From the NCBI RefSeq assembly GCF_002237445.1, contig NZ_CP022527.1, positions 372,001 to 436,000 on the forward strand: DNA of 64,000 nt, read 5' to 3'. The stretch's first letter is position 1, and the number at the start of each line of letters is the position of its first letter. Positions 10,101-18,256 of the stretch are shown here, in pieces. The notes beneath the pieces were generated by a model. The model saw only the letters and a list, made by a program, of their open reading frames with translations. It did no database searches and was not told where the DNA came from. The stretch comes from Neisseria sp. KEM232 (lineage in GTDB: Bacteria > Pseudomonadota > Gammaproteobacteria > Burkholderiales > Neisseriaceae). The translations under genes were made by a program, and so were the position numbers.

Positions 10101-10607
10101 GAAGCCATCGCCCAAATCGACGGCAAAACCAAAGAGCGTTTCAAAGCCACCTTCGACGCCGTCAACGAAAAAGTCCAAACCTTCTTCCCCACCCTCTTCG
10201 GCGGCGGCGAAGCCGCACTGCACATGATAGGCGACGATTTGCTCACCGCCGGCGTATCCATCATGGCGCGGCCGCCCGGCAAGAAAAACTCCACCATTCA
10301 TCTGCTCTCCGGCGGCGAAAAAGCCCTCACCGCCATGAGCCTCGTGTTCGCCCTGTTCAGCCTCAACCCCGCGCCCTTCTGCCTTTTAGACGAAGTGGAC
10401 GCGCCGCTGGACGATGCCAACACCGGCCGCTTTTGTAACCTTGTCAAAGAAATGAGCGCGCAAACCCAGTTCCTCTACATCTCGCACAACCGCCTCACGA
10501 TGGAAATGGCCGAACAGCTCGTCGGCGTAACCATGCAGGAAAAAGGCGTATCACGCATCGTGGCCGTCAATATCCAAGAAGCCCTGAAAATGGCCGAGAG
10601 CGCGTAG
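7119..10607 (+). CDS. smc: Chromosome segregation ATPase SMC
   Basis: A 1162-residue SMC protein that organises chromosomes with ScpA/ScpB. It has the N-terminal head with Walker A GPNGCGKSN at 31-39, two very long Gln/Ala/Glu-rich coiled coils, a hinge at about 500-660, and the C-terminal head with LLSGGEKAL near 1063 and Walker B FCLLDEVDAP near 1087. ATG 7119 (MRLTHIKLSGFKSF) is the family start; an in-frame ATG at 7089 lies inside an uptake sequence. Nine uptake sequences are embedded in the coding region, several in the hinge, where they are read as WFSDGL and FQTAL. It is the longest gene in the window and appears monocistronic. Confidence 0.97.
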   Translation: MRLTHIKLSGFKSFTDPTTIHVPGQLVAVIGPNGCGKSNVIDAVRWVLGEASAKQLRGESMQDVIFNGAATRRPAPRASVELVFDNADHSLQGAWGQYAEVSIKRQLTRQGESTYFINNQVVRRRDITDLFLGTGVGARGYAVIEQGMISRIIEARPEELRAYIEEAAGVSKYKERRRETEGRLKDTREHLQRLGDLQNELARQVEKLEKQAETAERYRFLTEQLNRQQDLLDYSQWRQSLAAADKATAQHQALQAQQDEAAAQIQTLSDGIRDLQQTEQAQQQSAHDLANRRGVLREQIARLEEQIRHRQNLHQRIERDKQAAQAQMQRIRQEEQQIRALMEENDMAFEERQTELAELAMQVAEHEESLPELEEAQAALNAAYQSQHDEAARLKRELALKQQQLAHAQQTLRRHEERKGRLNAESQALNLPDAADTAAAQEAAALLQSRQEHYEEQIAAAEQHLTAARQAFQTASTRFQNLQQQSITLQAQQQAISQLLTQQETADFWPHTECADAPQLWQHIQAPSEWQHALGAVLAERLHARAVPDTFAPPAPLPQGAAAWFSDGLSGGVKKSLPAQALLNQIQAQPPFQTALHHWLDGVLCAPNLDYALAHQSDLGGGQIWLTPEGHQIDKVSVLLYATNTQESLMAQKASLDDIAASLATLAPELEHARAAQQQAQAEAEAAESQHRSLIGQQQQNSREHSRAQQRAAELLTRTNQGQIRREHIERELAQIEEEATVLAHSSDGLEDDIATLAEAASELETQQQHAASERQTQQGRLKQAQLALYEANRRYGLAEVAVHKLQQQQQNHQAQILRLQEQAEEWQERQQELALAYETEMQGDEQHIQLEHLGEAVHMLDEEYAELQSALADTQAQGREQYAQLQAAQTKLPQLQAATQTALLQQQEALLNAKRFHQNLTERGADLDALEASAKEAGRLNIQNSQIADTARQIEALGAVNLAALQELEDARERDGYYRSQSEDVQSAIALLEEAIAQIDGKTKERFKATFDAVNEKVQTFFPTLFGGGEAALHMIGDDLLTAGVSIMARPPGKKNSTIHLLSGGEKALTAMSLVFALFSLNPAPFCLLDEVDAPLDDANTGRFCNLVKEMSAQTQFLYISHNRLTMEMAEQLVGVTMQEKGVSRIVAVNIQEALKMAESA

Positions 10608-10620
10608 GGTGCATGGGCGC

Positions 10621-10668
10621 AAAAAGGCCGTCTGAAACCCCCGTTTCGGTTTTTCAGACGGCCTTTCT
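10621..10668. terminator. Inverted uptake-sequence terminator after smc
   Basis: AAAAAGGCCGTCTGAAA and TTTTTCAGACGGCCTTT flank a short loop 14 bases after the smc stop, with a T-rich tail. It probably also ends the convergent esterase transcript. Confidence 0.75.
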
Positions 10669-10694
10669 TTATCTGACTATGCTTTCAGACGGCC

Positions 10695-12011
10695 TTACGC
10701 CTTACTCTGCCTAAAAATCCAATCCAACACCGGCGCGATGTTGTAGGCGTATTTCCAAGTGGACGTATGCCCCGACGCGCCGCCGGCATTAGCTTCTGCT
10801 GCGGTTTTAAACACCGTGCCTTTGGCAAAGGCAACGAAATTCACATTGGCGTTTTGCGCGGCGATTTTGTCGAAGGCCGTCTGAAACTTGTCGGCCGGCC
10901 ATTGCGCGTTCCAATCGTCGGCGCGGGCGACTTTCGCGCCGAAGGCGGCGAGTTTTTCGGTGATGGCGATTTCGCCCGGGTAGGCTTTGGCATCGTCCTG
11001 CGACACGGTAATCCACCATTTCACGTTTTTCATCTGCGGCGTGAGCAGCGCGGGATTCCATTGGCAGGCAACGAGATACGACGCGGCGAAAAAGTCGGGA
11101 TATTTGATGTTCATGGCGATGGACATCATGCCGCCGCCCGACTGGCCGGTGGTGTACAGGCGATTGCCGTCTATCGGCAACTCGGTTTGCAAGTGTTTGA
11201 TTAGGTTGATGGTAGCATCGAGATAGTTTGACGCGGTGCTGGTGTCGTCCACAATGATTTCGTCAAACTCGGGCGCGATGACAAAGCAGGGATGCTGCGC
11301 CTGAAACCCGGGCGACGCCCACGCAATCGCGCCGTTGCCCTGATAGAGCGGGGCTTTGACGATGGTGCCGGTTACGCCCGCGTCGTGCATAAACAGCACC
11401 AACGGATAGCGTTTGCCGTCTTCGATATTCTTCGGCGCAAACAGGTTGTAGCGCACGGTTTTGCCCGTTTGTTTGTCGGCGTATTCGCGCTGGACGAAGT
11501 CGTCGAATACTTCGTTGATCACAGCGGCCGTCTGAAACGTTTGCCCGCCGATATTCACTTCGGCCGACGCGGCCTTGAGCGTGGGCGCACTGTCGCCCTT
11601 GTCGCCCGCCTTGCCCGGGCCGTTTTTGGCGGGATCGGCATTGGCGGATTTGCCTGCGGGGCGGCCTTTTTTCACGGTAAGCAGCGCGCCATCGTCATAC
11701 GGATTGAGCTGTACAATCACAAAACGGCCGCGCTCGGACGGCATGCCGTCGGCACTCTGCGCCACATAAACGCGCTCTACCGTGCGCCCCGCCACGCTGT
11801 ATTGCGACGGCTCAAGCGCGGCGGCAGACACATCGTCGCGGTACTTCACCGCCACCGCCACCAGCCGCATCCCGTCGCCAAACACACGGGTTACGGCAGT
11901 GGCCGACTCAACAGCATTATCCGACGCGCCGCCCAACGCGGCACAGCCACCCACGGTAAACAACACGGTTGCACCGGCAGCGGACAATAAAAATTCACGG
12001 CGGGTAGGCAT
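10695..12011 (-). CDS. Tat-exported esterase lipoprotein (alpha/beta hydrolase), putative siderophore esterase
   Basis: 438 residues. The N-terminus has a twin-arginine-like motif (TRREFLL) followed by a lipobox ending at Cys23 (FTVGGC), so it is probably exported folded and lipid-anchored. Residues about 30-160 look like the Ig-like N-terminal domain of PHB-depolymerase/feruloyl-type esterases. The hydrolase domain has VLFMHDAG (oxyanion region), GQSGGG nucleophile elbow near residue 290, and a late His in SGHTSTWKYAY. ATG 12011 starts the signal peptide. It is divergent from a siderophore receptor with about 350 bases between, which suggests cleavage of an imported ester siderophore or of a host ester. 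The substrate is inferred only from context. Confidence 0.65.
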   Translation of the reverse strand: MPTRREFLLSAAGATVLFTVGGCAALGGASDNAVESATAVTRVFGDGMRLVAVAVKYRDDVSAAALEPSQYSVAGRTVERVYVAQSADGMPSERGRFVIVQLNPYDDGALLTVKKGRPAGKSANADPAKNGPGKAGDKGDSAPTLKAASAEVNIGGQTFQTAAVINEVFDDFVQREYADKQTGKTVRYNLFAPKNIEDGKRYPLVLFMHDAGVTGTIVKAPLYQGNGAIAWASPGFQAQHPCFVIAPEFDEIIVDDTSTASNYLDATINLIKHLQTELPIDGNRLYTTGQSGGGMMSIAMNIKYPDFFAASYLVACQWNPALLTPQMKNVKWWITVSQDDAKAYPGEIAITEKLAAFGAKVARADDWNAQWPADKFQTAFDKIAAQNANVNFVAFAKGTVFKTAAEANAGGASGHTSTWKYAYNIAPVLDWIFRQSKA

Positions 12012-12288
12012 GGGAACTCCAATCGGTTCAAATGAGAAAGGCCGCCTTTTAGCACGCTTTGCGGCGTGCCTCAACCGCAGGCCGTCCGCCGGAGCGCAAA
12101 CAGGAAAGGCCGTCTGAACAGCCGTTTCAGACGTCCTTTGCTCGCTCGGGCTGCGTCATGAGGCCGTCTGAAAGCAAGGTTTCAAAGAAATGAAACCGCA
12201 TGCTTGCGGGTTCGGCCGTTTTCACGCCGTTGATGCTTCGCTTTCAGACGGACTCTGCGTGCCTCTGTAAAACAAATTCAAACAAAAC

Positions 12289-12318
12289 TTATTAAAAACA
12301 ATGCTGAACAAGTATAAT
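12289..12318 (+). promoter_or_regulatory. Sigma-70-like promoter of the siderophore receptor
   Basis: TTATTA at 12289-12294 and TATAAT at 12313-12318 are separated by 18 bases. The sequence just after (CGCTATCGTTTTTC) is AT-biased and could be part of a Fur site, but no full Fur box is readable. Confidence 0.5.
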
Positions 12319-12360
12319 CGCTATCGTTTTTCAACTTTAACCACCATCAAGGACATCCTT

Positions 12361-14514
12361 ATGAAATACCCGAAAAGCCGTCCCACCCTGCTCGCGCTGG
12401 CGCTGATGCCGCTGTTTGCCTTTGCCGAAGACGAAGCCGTGTTGGACACCGTTACCGTCACCGGTACGAAATCCGCCTCCCTCAACCAGGGCTATTCCAC
12501 CGCAGGCACTTACGCGCCGCTGGGCATCGGCATGACCCTGCGTGAAACGCCGCAAAGCGTGAGCGTAATGACCGCCAAGCAGATGGAAGACTGGAAGCTC
12601 GACAGCCTGCGCAAAGTGATGGAACAGACCAACGGCGTTACCGTGAAAAGCGGCAGCGGCGGCAGCGACCGCTACACCGGCCTGCACGCAAGAGGCATGG
12701 AAGTACGCAATTTCCAAATCGACGGCGTACCCATGCGCAGCTCCGGTTTCAGCAAAGATTCGTGGACGGGCTGGGGCGGCATCGACACCCGCTCGCTCGA
12801 CCGCGTGGAAGTGTTGCGCGGCGCGTCGGCACTCTTGGGCGGCACGGGCGATCCCTCCGCGCAAGTGAGCCTGGTCCGCAAACGCCCCACCAAAGAACGC
12901 CAAGGCGAAATCGGCATCGAAGCGGGCAGCCACAGCCGCGCAGGCATCAGCGGCGACCTCTCAGGCCGTCTGAACGACAGCGGTTCGCTGCGCGGCCGCA
13001 TCGTTACCGGATACGAACGCAGCGGCTACCAAACCGAAGACGCGAAAATGCGTAACAGCAGCCTGTATGCCGTAGCCGAATGGGATGCCGCGCCCGACAC
13101 CACGCTTTCCGTTGGCACGCAGCTGCAACACCGCCGCGAAACCGACACCCCCATCTTCCTGCCCACCGCCTACGACAGCGAAGGCTATCCGCTCAAAGAC
13201 GAAATCAGCCGCCGCGCCAACAACTCAACCGCAGACACATCCTACAAATACAGCAGCCGCAACGTGTTCGCCGAACTGCGCCACCGCTTCTCGCCCGACT
13301 GGAAAGGCAAACTCGAATACAACTGGATGCGGAACACCATACACGACCGCCAAGGCTACGCGGCGATGAAAACCGATCACGACAGCCGCGAAATCGACCT
13401 CATCGAAACCCGCGACGACGAAAAAACCACCAGCCACAGCTTCGTCGCCTCGGTTGACGGCAAATACAGCCTCCTCGGCCGCAAACACGACATCATGGCC
13501 GGCATCAGCGGCTTTCACACCAAAACCCGCGACCCCGCAAGCTTCGCCCGCTACGACAACGCCTTCGGCCTGCACGACTTTCTAAACAACCGCAGCCTGC
13601 GCCCGGCCAACCCCGTACCCGACGCGGAATACACCGTTGACGACGACATCCGCGCCCGCCAAATCGGCGGCTACTTCGCCACCCGCTTCCGCCCCGTCGA
13701 ACGCCTCGCCCTCATCGGCGGCGCGCGCTACAGCCGCATCACCATGCAAAAAGCCGAACACGTCGCAGGCACAAGCGAAAAAGTCAGCCGCAGCAAAGCC
13801 ACACCCTACATCGGTGCCGTATTCGACCTGAACGAAAACCTCTCCGCCTACACCAGCTACGGCACATCGTTCGAACCCGTGTTCGAGCGCGGCCAAGACG
13901 GGCGTTTCCTCAAACCCACCACCGGCCGCAACGTCGAAATCGGCCTCAAAGGCGAATTTTCCGACCAACGCCTCAACGCCTCCGCCGCCTTCTTCGACAC
14001 CCGCAAAAACGGCATGGCCAAATACGTAGAAAGCGGCGACTACTACGTTTCCGAAGACAACATCCGCACACGCGGCTTCGAGGCCGAAATCTCCGGCCGC
14101 ATCCGCGACAACTGGTCGGCCAACGCAGGCTACACCCTGCAAAACCGCAAAGGCGGCGAAGACTCCTACGAAGCCGACCTGCCGCGCCACCAGATCAAAC
14201 TCGCCACCACCTATGATCTGAACGAGCGCCTCACCCTCGGCGGCAGCCTGCGCTGGCAGAGTAAAACCAGCAACATCAACAAAAGCGCACTCAACGACGA
14301 AACCGACCCCGCCGCCCTCGAACGCGCCCGCCGCTCCGCCACCCAAAAAGCCTACACCCTGGTTGACCTGATGGCCGCCTACCGCATCGGCAAAAACGCC
14401 GAAGCCACGTTAAACGTGAACAACGTGTTCAACACCCGCTACCGTACCCTATCCACATTCCTCGCCTACGGCGAAGCGCGCAGCGCAGTGTTGGGCTTCA
14501 AATACCGCTTTTAA
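12361..14514 (+). CDS. TonB-dependent ferric-siderophore receptor (FhuE/FpvA-like)
   Basis: A 717-residue outer-membrane receptor. The signal peptide (MKYPKSRPTLLALALMPLFAFA) is followed by the TonB box region VLDTVTVTG, a plug domain with LRETPQSVSVMT, GLHARGMEVRNFQIDGVP and LDRVEVLRGASALLGGTGDPSA, and a 22-strand barrel ending in the aromatic residue of LGFKYRF. The plug motifs match the hydroxamate/coprogen-pyoverdine receptor group (FhuE, FpvA, FoxA) rather than haem or transferrin receptors. ATG 12361 has AAGGA 8 bases upstream; the longer form from 12301 overlaps the promoter. No ABC permease or TonB/ExbBD genes are adjacent, so the siderophore is probably scavenged. Confidence 0.88.
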   Translation: MKYPKSRPTLLALALMPLFAFAEDEAVLDTVTVTGTKSASLNQGYSTAGTYAPLGIGMTLRETPQSVSVMTAKQMEDWKLDSLRKVMEQTNGVTVKSGSGGSDRYTGLHARGMEVRNFQIDGVPMRSSGFSKDSWTGWGGIDTRSLDRVEVLRGASALLGGTGDPSAQVSLVRKRPTKERQGEIGIEAGSHSRAGISGDLSGRLNDSGSLRGRIVTGYERSGYQTEDAKMRNSSLYAVAEWDAAPDTTLSVGTQLQHRRETDTPIFLPTAYDSEGYPLKDEISRRANNSTADTSYKYSSRNVFAELRHRFSPDWKGKLEYNWMRNTIHDRQGYAAMKTDHDSREIDLIETRDDEKTTSHSFVASVDGKYSLLGRKHDIMAGISGFHTKTRDPASFARYDNAFGLHDFLNNRSLRPANPVPDAEYTVDDDIRARQIGGYFATRFRPVERLALIGGARYSRITMQKAEHVAGTSEKVSRSKATPYIGAVFDLNENLSAYTSYGTSFEPVFERGQDGRFLKPTTGRNVEIGLKGEFSDQRLNASAAFFDTRKNGMAKYVESGDYYVSEDNIRTRGFEAEISGRIRDNWSANAGYTLQNRKGGEDSYEADLPRHQIKLATTYDLNERLTLGGSLRWQSKTSNINKSALNDETDPAALERARRSATQKAYTLVDLMAAYRIGKNAEATLNVNNVFNTRYRTLSTFLAYGEARSAVLGFKYRF

Positions 14515-14522
14515 AAAGCGGC

Positions 14523-14558
14523 AAAAGGCCGTCTGAAAAACCTTTCAGACGGCCTTTT
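14523..14558. terminator. Inverted uptake-sequence terminator after the receptor
   Basis: AAAAGGCCGTCTGAAA and TTTCAGACGGCCTTTT form a compact hairpin 9 bases after the receptor stop codon. Confidence 0.8.
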
Positions 14559-14609
14559 CATACGTAGGTTGGGTCAAGACCCAACAAGCCTTAAAATCCT
14601 AACAGCCAC

Positions 14610-14632
14610 GTAGGTCGGGCATCCCGCCCGAC
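14610..14632. repeat. REP-like palindrome (GTAGGTCGGGC type)
   Basis: GTAGGTCGGGC followed by GCCCGAC. The same motif recurs at 16113-16183, and a degenerate copy (TAGGTTGGGTC / GACCCAAC) lies at 14563-14583. Confidence 0.6.
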
Positions 14633-14668
14633 CCCCGCTTTTAAAACCACCGAAAGAAAGGCACACCC

Positions 14669-15826
14669 ATGTCCCTCAACCCCGTCTACCTCTGGAACCC
14701 GCAAAACTTTCCCGATCCGCAGGCCATGCTGCCCGACGGCTTCGACACGGCGCACCGCATCGTCTCCGAATGGGCCGGCCAACCCCTGCCGCAAGGCGCG
14801 GACACAAGCGCGTTTGACAAACTGGCCGGATACATCGCCGAAGCCGCCCGCAGCGGCAAAGCCTCGGCCGGCTTCAAAGCCGCTTACGCCGATATAGGAA
14901 CCCAAGTGGCCGAACAACTGAAAAGCCGCGCCGTACTCGAACTGTACGAACATTATCTGGAGCTGATGCCGATACTGACCTGCCGCAGCGAAAGCCTCGG
15001 CCTCGTGCTGTACGACGCCAACGGCTACCTGCTGCTGCCCGACGGCCGGGAATACCCCGACCAAGAAACCCAAGACGAAATCACGGCATACTGGCGGCAG
15101 CGCGAAGCCGAAGAACAAAAATGGCGGCAGGAAAACAGGGGCCTGCCGAAGAACATCAAAGACTTCTACAAATACTTCCGCCCCAAAGTAGACGAACTGA
15201 TGGCGCGCCACGGCTTCGAATACGCGCCGCATTTGTTCAAAACAGGCGTCATGAAGGATGTTTGGCTGGATGTCAATTTGCTGATTTACGCCAAACCGAC
15301 GGCAACCGGCCAGCAGACGATATACATCAGCTACAGCAATTATTACGGCGACGGCAAATACAGCGGTCTGAACTTAGAATGGTTTCTTTCCGACGAAACC
15401 GTGGAGCGCATCTACCTGCACGAACTGGACAATTTAAACCCTTATCAGAAAAAATATATTGGAAAACAATTAATTGGCGGTGGGGTGGATATGGAGTATT
15501 ACCTCTCTAAAACATGGTACCACCCCGGTCCGTCGCTTTACCAAACAGAACCTGAGATAGAGGATCTGCTGGCCTATTGGGATCAGAAGCTGCGGGAAGT
15601 GGCGTGGATCGATACCTACGACGATGTGGAAGCCTATATTGCCGCCAATTTGGAAGAAATCGGCAGGCTGCACCTCCGTATCGTGATTTCCTACCTGCGC
15701 GGAGTAAAAGACCTCATCGCCGAAAAAGAAGAGTGGTTGCGGACTTATCAGATGGTCGGCAGGGAAGAGGAACTGCTGGAAAAATCGGTTTCCTATCTGA
15801 TAAACAAACAGAAGGAAGAAAGTTAG
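14669..15826 (+). CDS. Hypothetical protein with conserved head and variable tail
   Basis: A 385-residue soluble protein without a recognised family. Residues 1-75 (MSLNPVYLWNPQNFPDPQ onward) are GC-rich and nearly identical to the fragment at 15880-16116. From about residue 190 base composition drops and codon use changes, so the gene looks chimeric. The middle (residues 140-180) is charged and helical (WRQREAEEQKWRQENR), and the C-terminus is an acidic helical segment ending in KQKEES. No signal peptide or membrane segment. ATG 14669 is preceded by GAAAGAAAGG. The head/tail pattern resembles modular toxin-immunity or phage-derived genes, but no function is claimed. Confidence 0.6.
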   Translation: MSLNPVYLWNPQNFPDPQAMLPDGFDTAHRIVSEWAGQPLPQGADTSAFDKLAGYIAEAARSGKASAGFKAAYADIGTQVAEQLKSRAVLELYEHYLELMPILTCRSESLGLVLYDANGYLLLPDGREYPDQETQDEITAYWRQREAEEQKWRQENRGLPKNIKDFYKYFRPKVDELMARHGFEYAPHLFKTGVMKDVWLDVNLLIYAKPTATGQQTIYISYSNYYGDGKYSGLNLEWFLSDETVERIYLHELDNLNPYQKKYIGKQLIGGGVDMEYYLSKTWYHPGPSLYQTEPEIEDLLAYWDQKLREVAWIDTYDDVEAYIAANLEEIGRLHLRIVISYLRGVKDLIAEKEEWLRTYQMVGREEELLEKSVSYLINKQKEES

Positions 15827-15838
15827 ACGCAGGGGCAT

Positions 15839-16116
15839 CCGTTGCCCCTTTTTAAAACCACCGAAAGAAAGGCATACCCATGTCCCTCAGCCCCGTCTAC
15901 CTCTGGAACCCGCAAAACTTTCCCGACCCGCAGGCCATGCTGCCCGACGGCTTCGACGCGGCACACCGCATCGTTTCCGAATGGGCCGACCAACCCCTGC
16001 CGCAAGGCGCGGACACAAGCGCGTTTGACAAACTGGCCGGATACATCGCCGAAGCCGCCCGCAGCGGCAAAGCCTCGCCCGACTTCAAAGCCGCTTACGC
16101 CGATATAGCCGCGTAG
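15839..16116 (+). pseudogene. Truncated duplicate of the head of the preceding gene
   Basis: Starting just before an identical ribosome site, 78 codons (MSLSPVYLWNPQNF to ADIAA, CDS 15880-16116) repeat the first 76 residues of the 14669-15826 protein with only a few substitutions, including the leader TTAAAACCACCGAAAGAAAG. The copy stops where a REP-like palindrome begins. It could still be translated as a short protein, but it is more simply a remnant of a tandem copy whose tail was lost. Confidence 0.75.
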
Positions 16117-16183
16117 GTCGGGCATTCATGCCCGACGCGCTCCCGTTTGTGTTCCATTTGTCGGGCATAAATGCCCGACCTAC
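16113..16183. repeat. Nested palindromic repeat after the duplicated head
   Basis: GTAGGTCGGGCATTCATGCCCGAC and its reverse form (TCGGGCATAAATGCCCGACCTAC) face each other across 23 bases. Each half is itself a palindrome, so the whole can form a cloverleaf. Its left end falls exactly at the truncation point of the duplicate. Confidence 0.65.
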
Positions 16184-16275
16184 CGCACCCCGCTTTCAGG
16201 CTGCCCTGATGCCGTCTGAAAAAGCCCAAAAGCCAGCCTGAAACCCCACCCCACCTTCCCCACAGGCAATCTCCC

Positions 16276-17637
16276 ATGAAAAAAACCCTCCTCCCCCTCC
16301 TCCTCGCCCTATCCCTCCCCGCCCCCGCCGACCCCATCGACGACTTCGCCCAAGCCGAGCTTGAGCGGCAAAAAATCCCCGGCCTTGCCGTCGGCATCTA
16401 CCGCAACGGTAACATCGTCAAACAACAAGGCTACGGGCTGGCGAATGTCGAACACCAAATCCCCGTATCCGCCGACACCGTGTTTCAGACGGCCTCCATC
16501 GGCAAAATGTTCGCCGCCGCCGCCGTGATGCTGCTCGTGGAAGACGGCAAAATCCGCCTCGACCAATCCGTGCGCACCTACCTGCCCGAAGCCCCCAAAA
16601 GCTGGCAACCCATCACCATTCGCCACCTGCTCAACCACACCGGCGGTATCGGCAACACCGAAACCGACTGGCAGCAAAACAGCAGCGAAAAACACATGCT
16701 GCGCCGCATCTACGCCGCCCCGCTGCAATTCAAACCCGGCAGCCGCTGGGCATACAGCAACAACGGCTACGCCCTACTCGGCGCCGTCATCACCCGCGTT
16801 TCCGGCAAACACTACGGCGAAATCCTGCAAGAGCGCGTGTTTGCCCCGCTGGGCATGACTTCCGCCCGCGTCATCAGCGAGCGCGACATCGTCCCCCACC
16901 GCGCCGCAGGCTACGAACTCGACGACGCCGACGGCAGCCTGAAAAACCAAGAATGGGTCGCCCCCTATCACAACCAAACCGCCGACGGCTCGCTCTACCT
17001 CTCGCTCAACGACTACCGCCGCTGGCTCGCCGCCGTAGAAGCCCGCCAAATCCTCAAGCCCGAATCCTGGCGCGAAATCTTCACCCCCGCCCGCCTCAAC
17101 AACGGCGACACCTACCCCTACGGCTTCGGCTGGTCGCTCGTGCCCGCCCCCGACGGCAGCCCCATGAGCGGCCACCCCGGCGCATGGCAGGGTTTCAGCA
17201 CCGAGCTGCGCCGCTACGAAGGCGACGGCACCGCCATCGTCGTCCTCACCAACCTTGCCGGCGTCGATACCGAAACCATCATCGAAGGCATCGCCGCGCG
17301 CACCAACCCGCGCTACCAAAAAACCCACACCCCCATCGCCGACCAGCATCCCGCCTTAACCCGCGACTTCGAACGCATCGTACTGCTTATCAAACAAGGC
17401 AAACCGCACCCCGCCGTGCCCAAAGGCCGTCTGAAAGACCTGCACGCCAAATTCGCCGACGCAGGCAAGTGCCAAGCCCAGCCCACCCGCCACCAAAACA
17501 ACGGCGACATCCAAGAGCGCGACTACCGCGTTATCTGCGAGCGCCGCAGCTTTGAAGGCAATGCCGATTTTGTCAAAGGCAAAACCGTGCGGCTGTGGTT
17601 GGAAGAGACGGGGGACGACAAAGCGCAGGGGCAATAG
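16276..17637 (+). CDS. Serine hydrolase of the beta-lactamase/PBP (class C-like) family
   Basis: A 453-residue secreted or periplasmic protein with a short signal peptide (MKKTLLPLLLALSLPAPA). The penicilloyl-serine-transferase fold is shown by SIGK at residues 74-77 (catalytic Ser74 and Lys77), YSN at 160-162 and HPG near 300 in place of KTG. Family members are esterases or D-amino-acid peptidases more often than true beta-lactamases. Residues 360-453 form an extra C-terminal domain with two cysteines. Uptake sequences are read in frame (FQTAS directly at the active site, and GRLKD). It is flanked by Kingella-dialect uptake sequences at its 3' end. Confidence 0.85.
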   Translation: MKKTLLPLLLALSLPAPADPIDDFAQAELERQKIPGLAVGIYRNGNIVKQQGYGLANVEHQIPVSADTVFQTASIGKMFAAAAVMLLVEDGKIRLDQSVRTYLPEAPKSWQPITIRHLLNHTGGIGNTETDWQQNSSEKHMLRRIYAAPLQFKPGSRWAYSNNGYALLGAVITRVSGKHYGEILQERVFAPLGMTSARVISERDIVPHRAAGYELDDADGSLKNQEWVAPYHNQTADGSLYLSLNDYRRWLAAVEARQILKPESWREIFTPARLNNGDTYPYGFGWSLVPAPDGSPMSGHPGAWQGFSTELRRYEGDGTAIVVLTNLAGVDTETIIEGIAARTNPRYQKTHTPIADQHPALTRDFERIVLLIKQGKPHPAVPKGRLKDLHAKFADAGKCQAQPTRHQNNGDIQERDYRVICERRSFEGNADFVKGKTVRLWLEETGDDKAQGQ

Positions 17638-17694
17638 GCAGCCTGAAAACATTTTTAGTTTCGCCCCAGCCTGCTGCACTGATTTTCAGGCTGC

Positions 17695-18103
17695 CTTCAC
17701 ACAGCGCGGCTTGATTCCCGCTGCCGACAGCTTGGCGCGCGGCGAGTATTACCGCTGGCTGTGCTTCGCCATCAATCTGGAATACGCCGTGTTTGACCGT
17801 CTGAACAACGCGCCAAACGATGAAGAACACCGAAAATCCATCGGCTACGGCGATTTTGACACCGCGTTTGGCGCATTGCGTGCGCATCTGGCGCAGCATG
17901 ATTACATCGTCGGCGGGCAATTTTCCGCGCTGGACCTCTACTACACCATGCTGCTGGTGCAGTTCACCCGTGTGAAACCCGTGGAAGGCATTGCCTGCGA
18001 CGTGTTTGATGCCTACATCGCACGGCACACCGCCCGCGCTGCATTTGGCGAAACCATGGCTTGGACGGGGGAAGAGATGGCGAAAATGGGGATCGCGCAG
18101 TAA
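17695..18103 (+). pseudogene. 5'-truncated glutathione S-transferase
   Basis: From about 17698 the frame encodes RGLIPAADSLARGEYYRWL and then a helical C-terminal GST domain (LRAHLAQHDYIVGGQFSALDLYYTMLL; the ALD segment is the N-capping-box region of GSTs). The N-terminal thioredoxin fold with the glutathione site is absent. The frame is open upstream to 17552 but only through antisense-like sequence and a Kingella-dialect uptake sequence, and there is no plausible start. It is therefore a remnant, about 135 residues of an original of about 200. Confidence 0.75.
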
Positions 18104-18115
18104 AACAAGTAAAGC

Positions 18116-18161
18116 AAAGGCAGCCTGAAAAGCGGAATTTAGCTTTTCAGGCTGCCTTTTT
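18116..18161. terminator. Inverted Kingella-dialect uptake sequences
   Basis: AAAGGCAGCCTGAAAA and TTTTCAGGCTGCCTTTTT flank a 10-base loop. This is the same terminator architecture as elsewhere in the window, but with AGGCAGCCTGAA instead of AGGCCGTCTGAA. Confidence 0.75.
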
Positions 18162-18256
18162 GCTATGCCAACTGGCGATATTCAACCTTAAAAATCAACC
18201 ATTTCAACTATAATCGCTGCACGAACAACCCAAACACAGCCTGAAAGGAACAACCT

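Noticed and set aside
17552..18103. A complete 183-residue GST-like gene
   Set aside because: The first 50 codons overlap the serine hydrolase 3' end and an uptake sequence; only the GST C-terminal domain is homologous.
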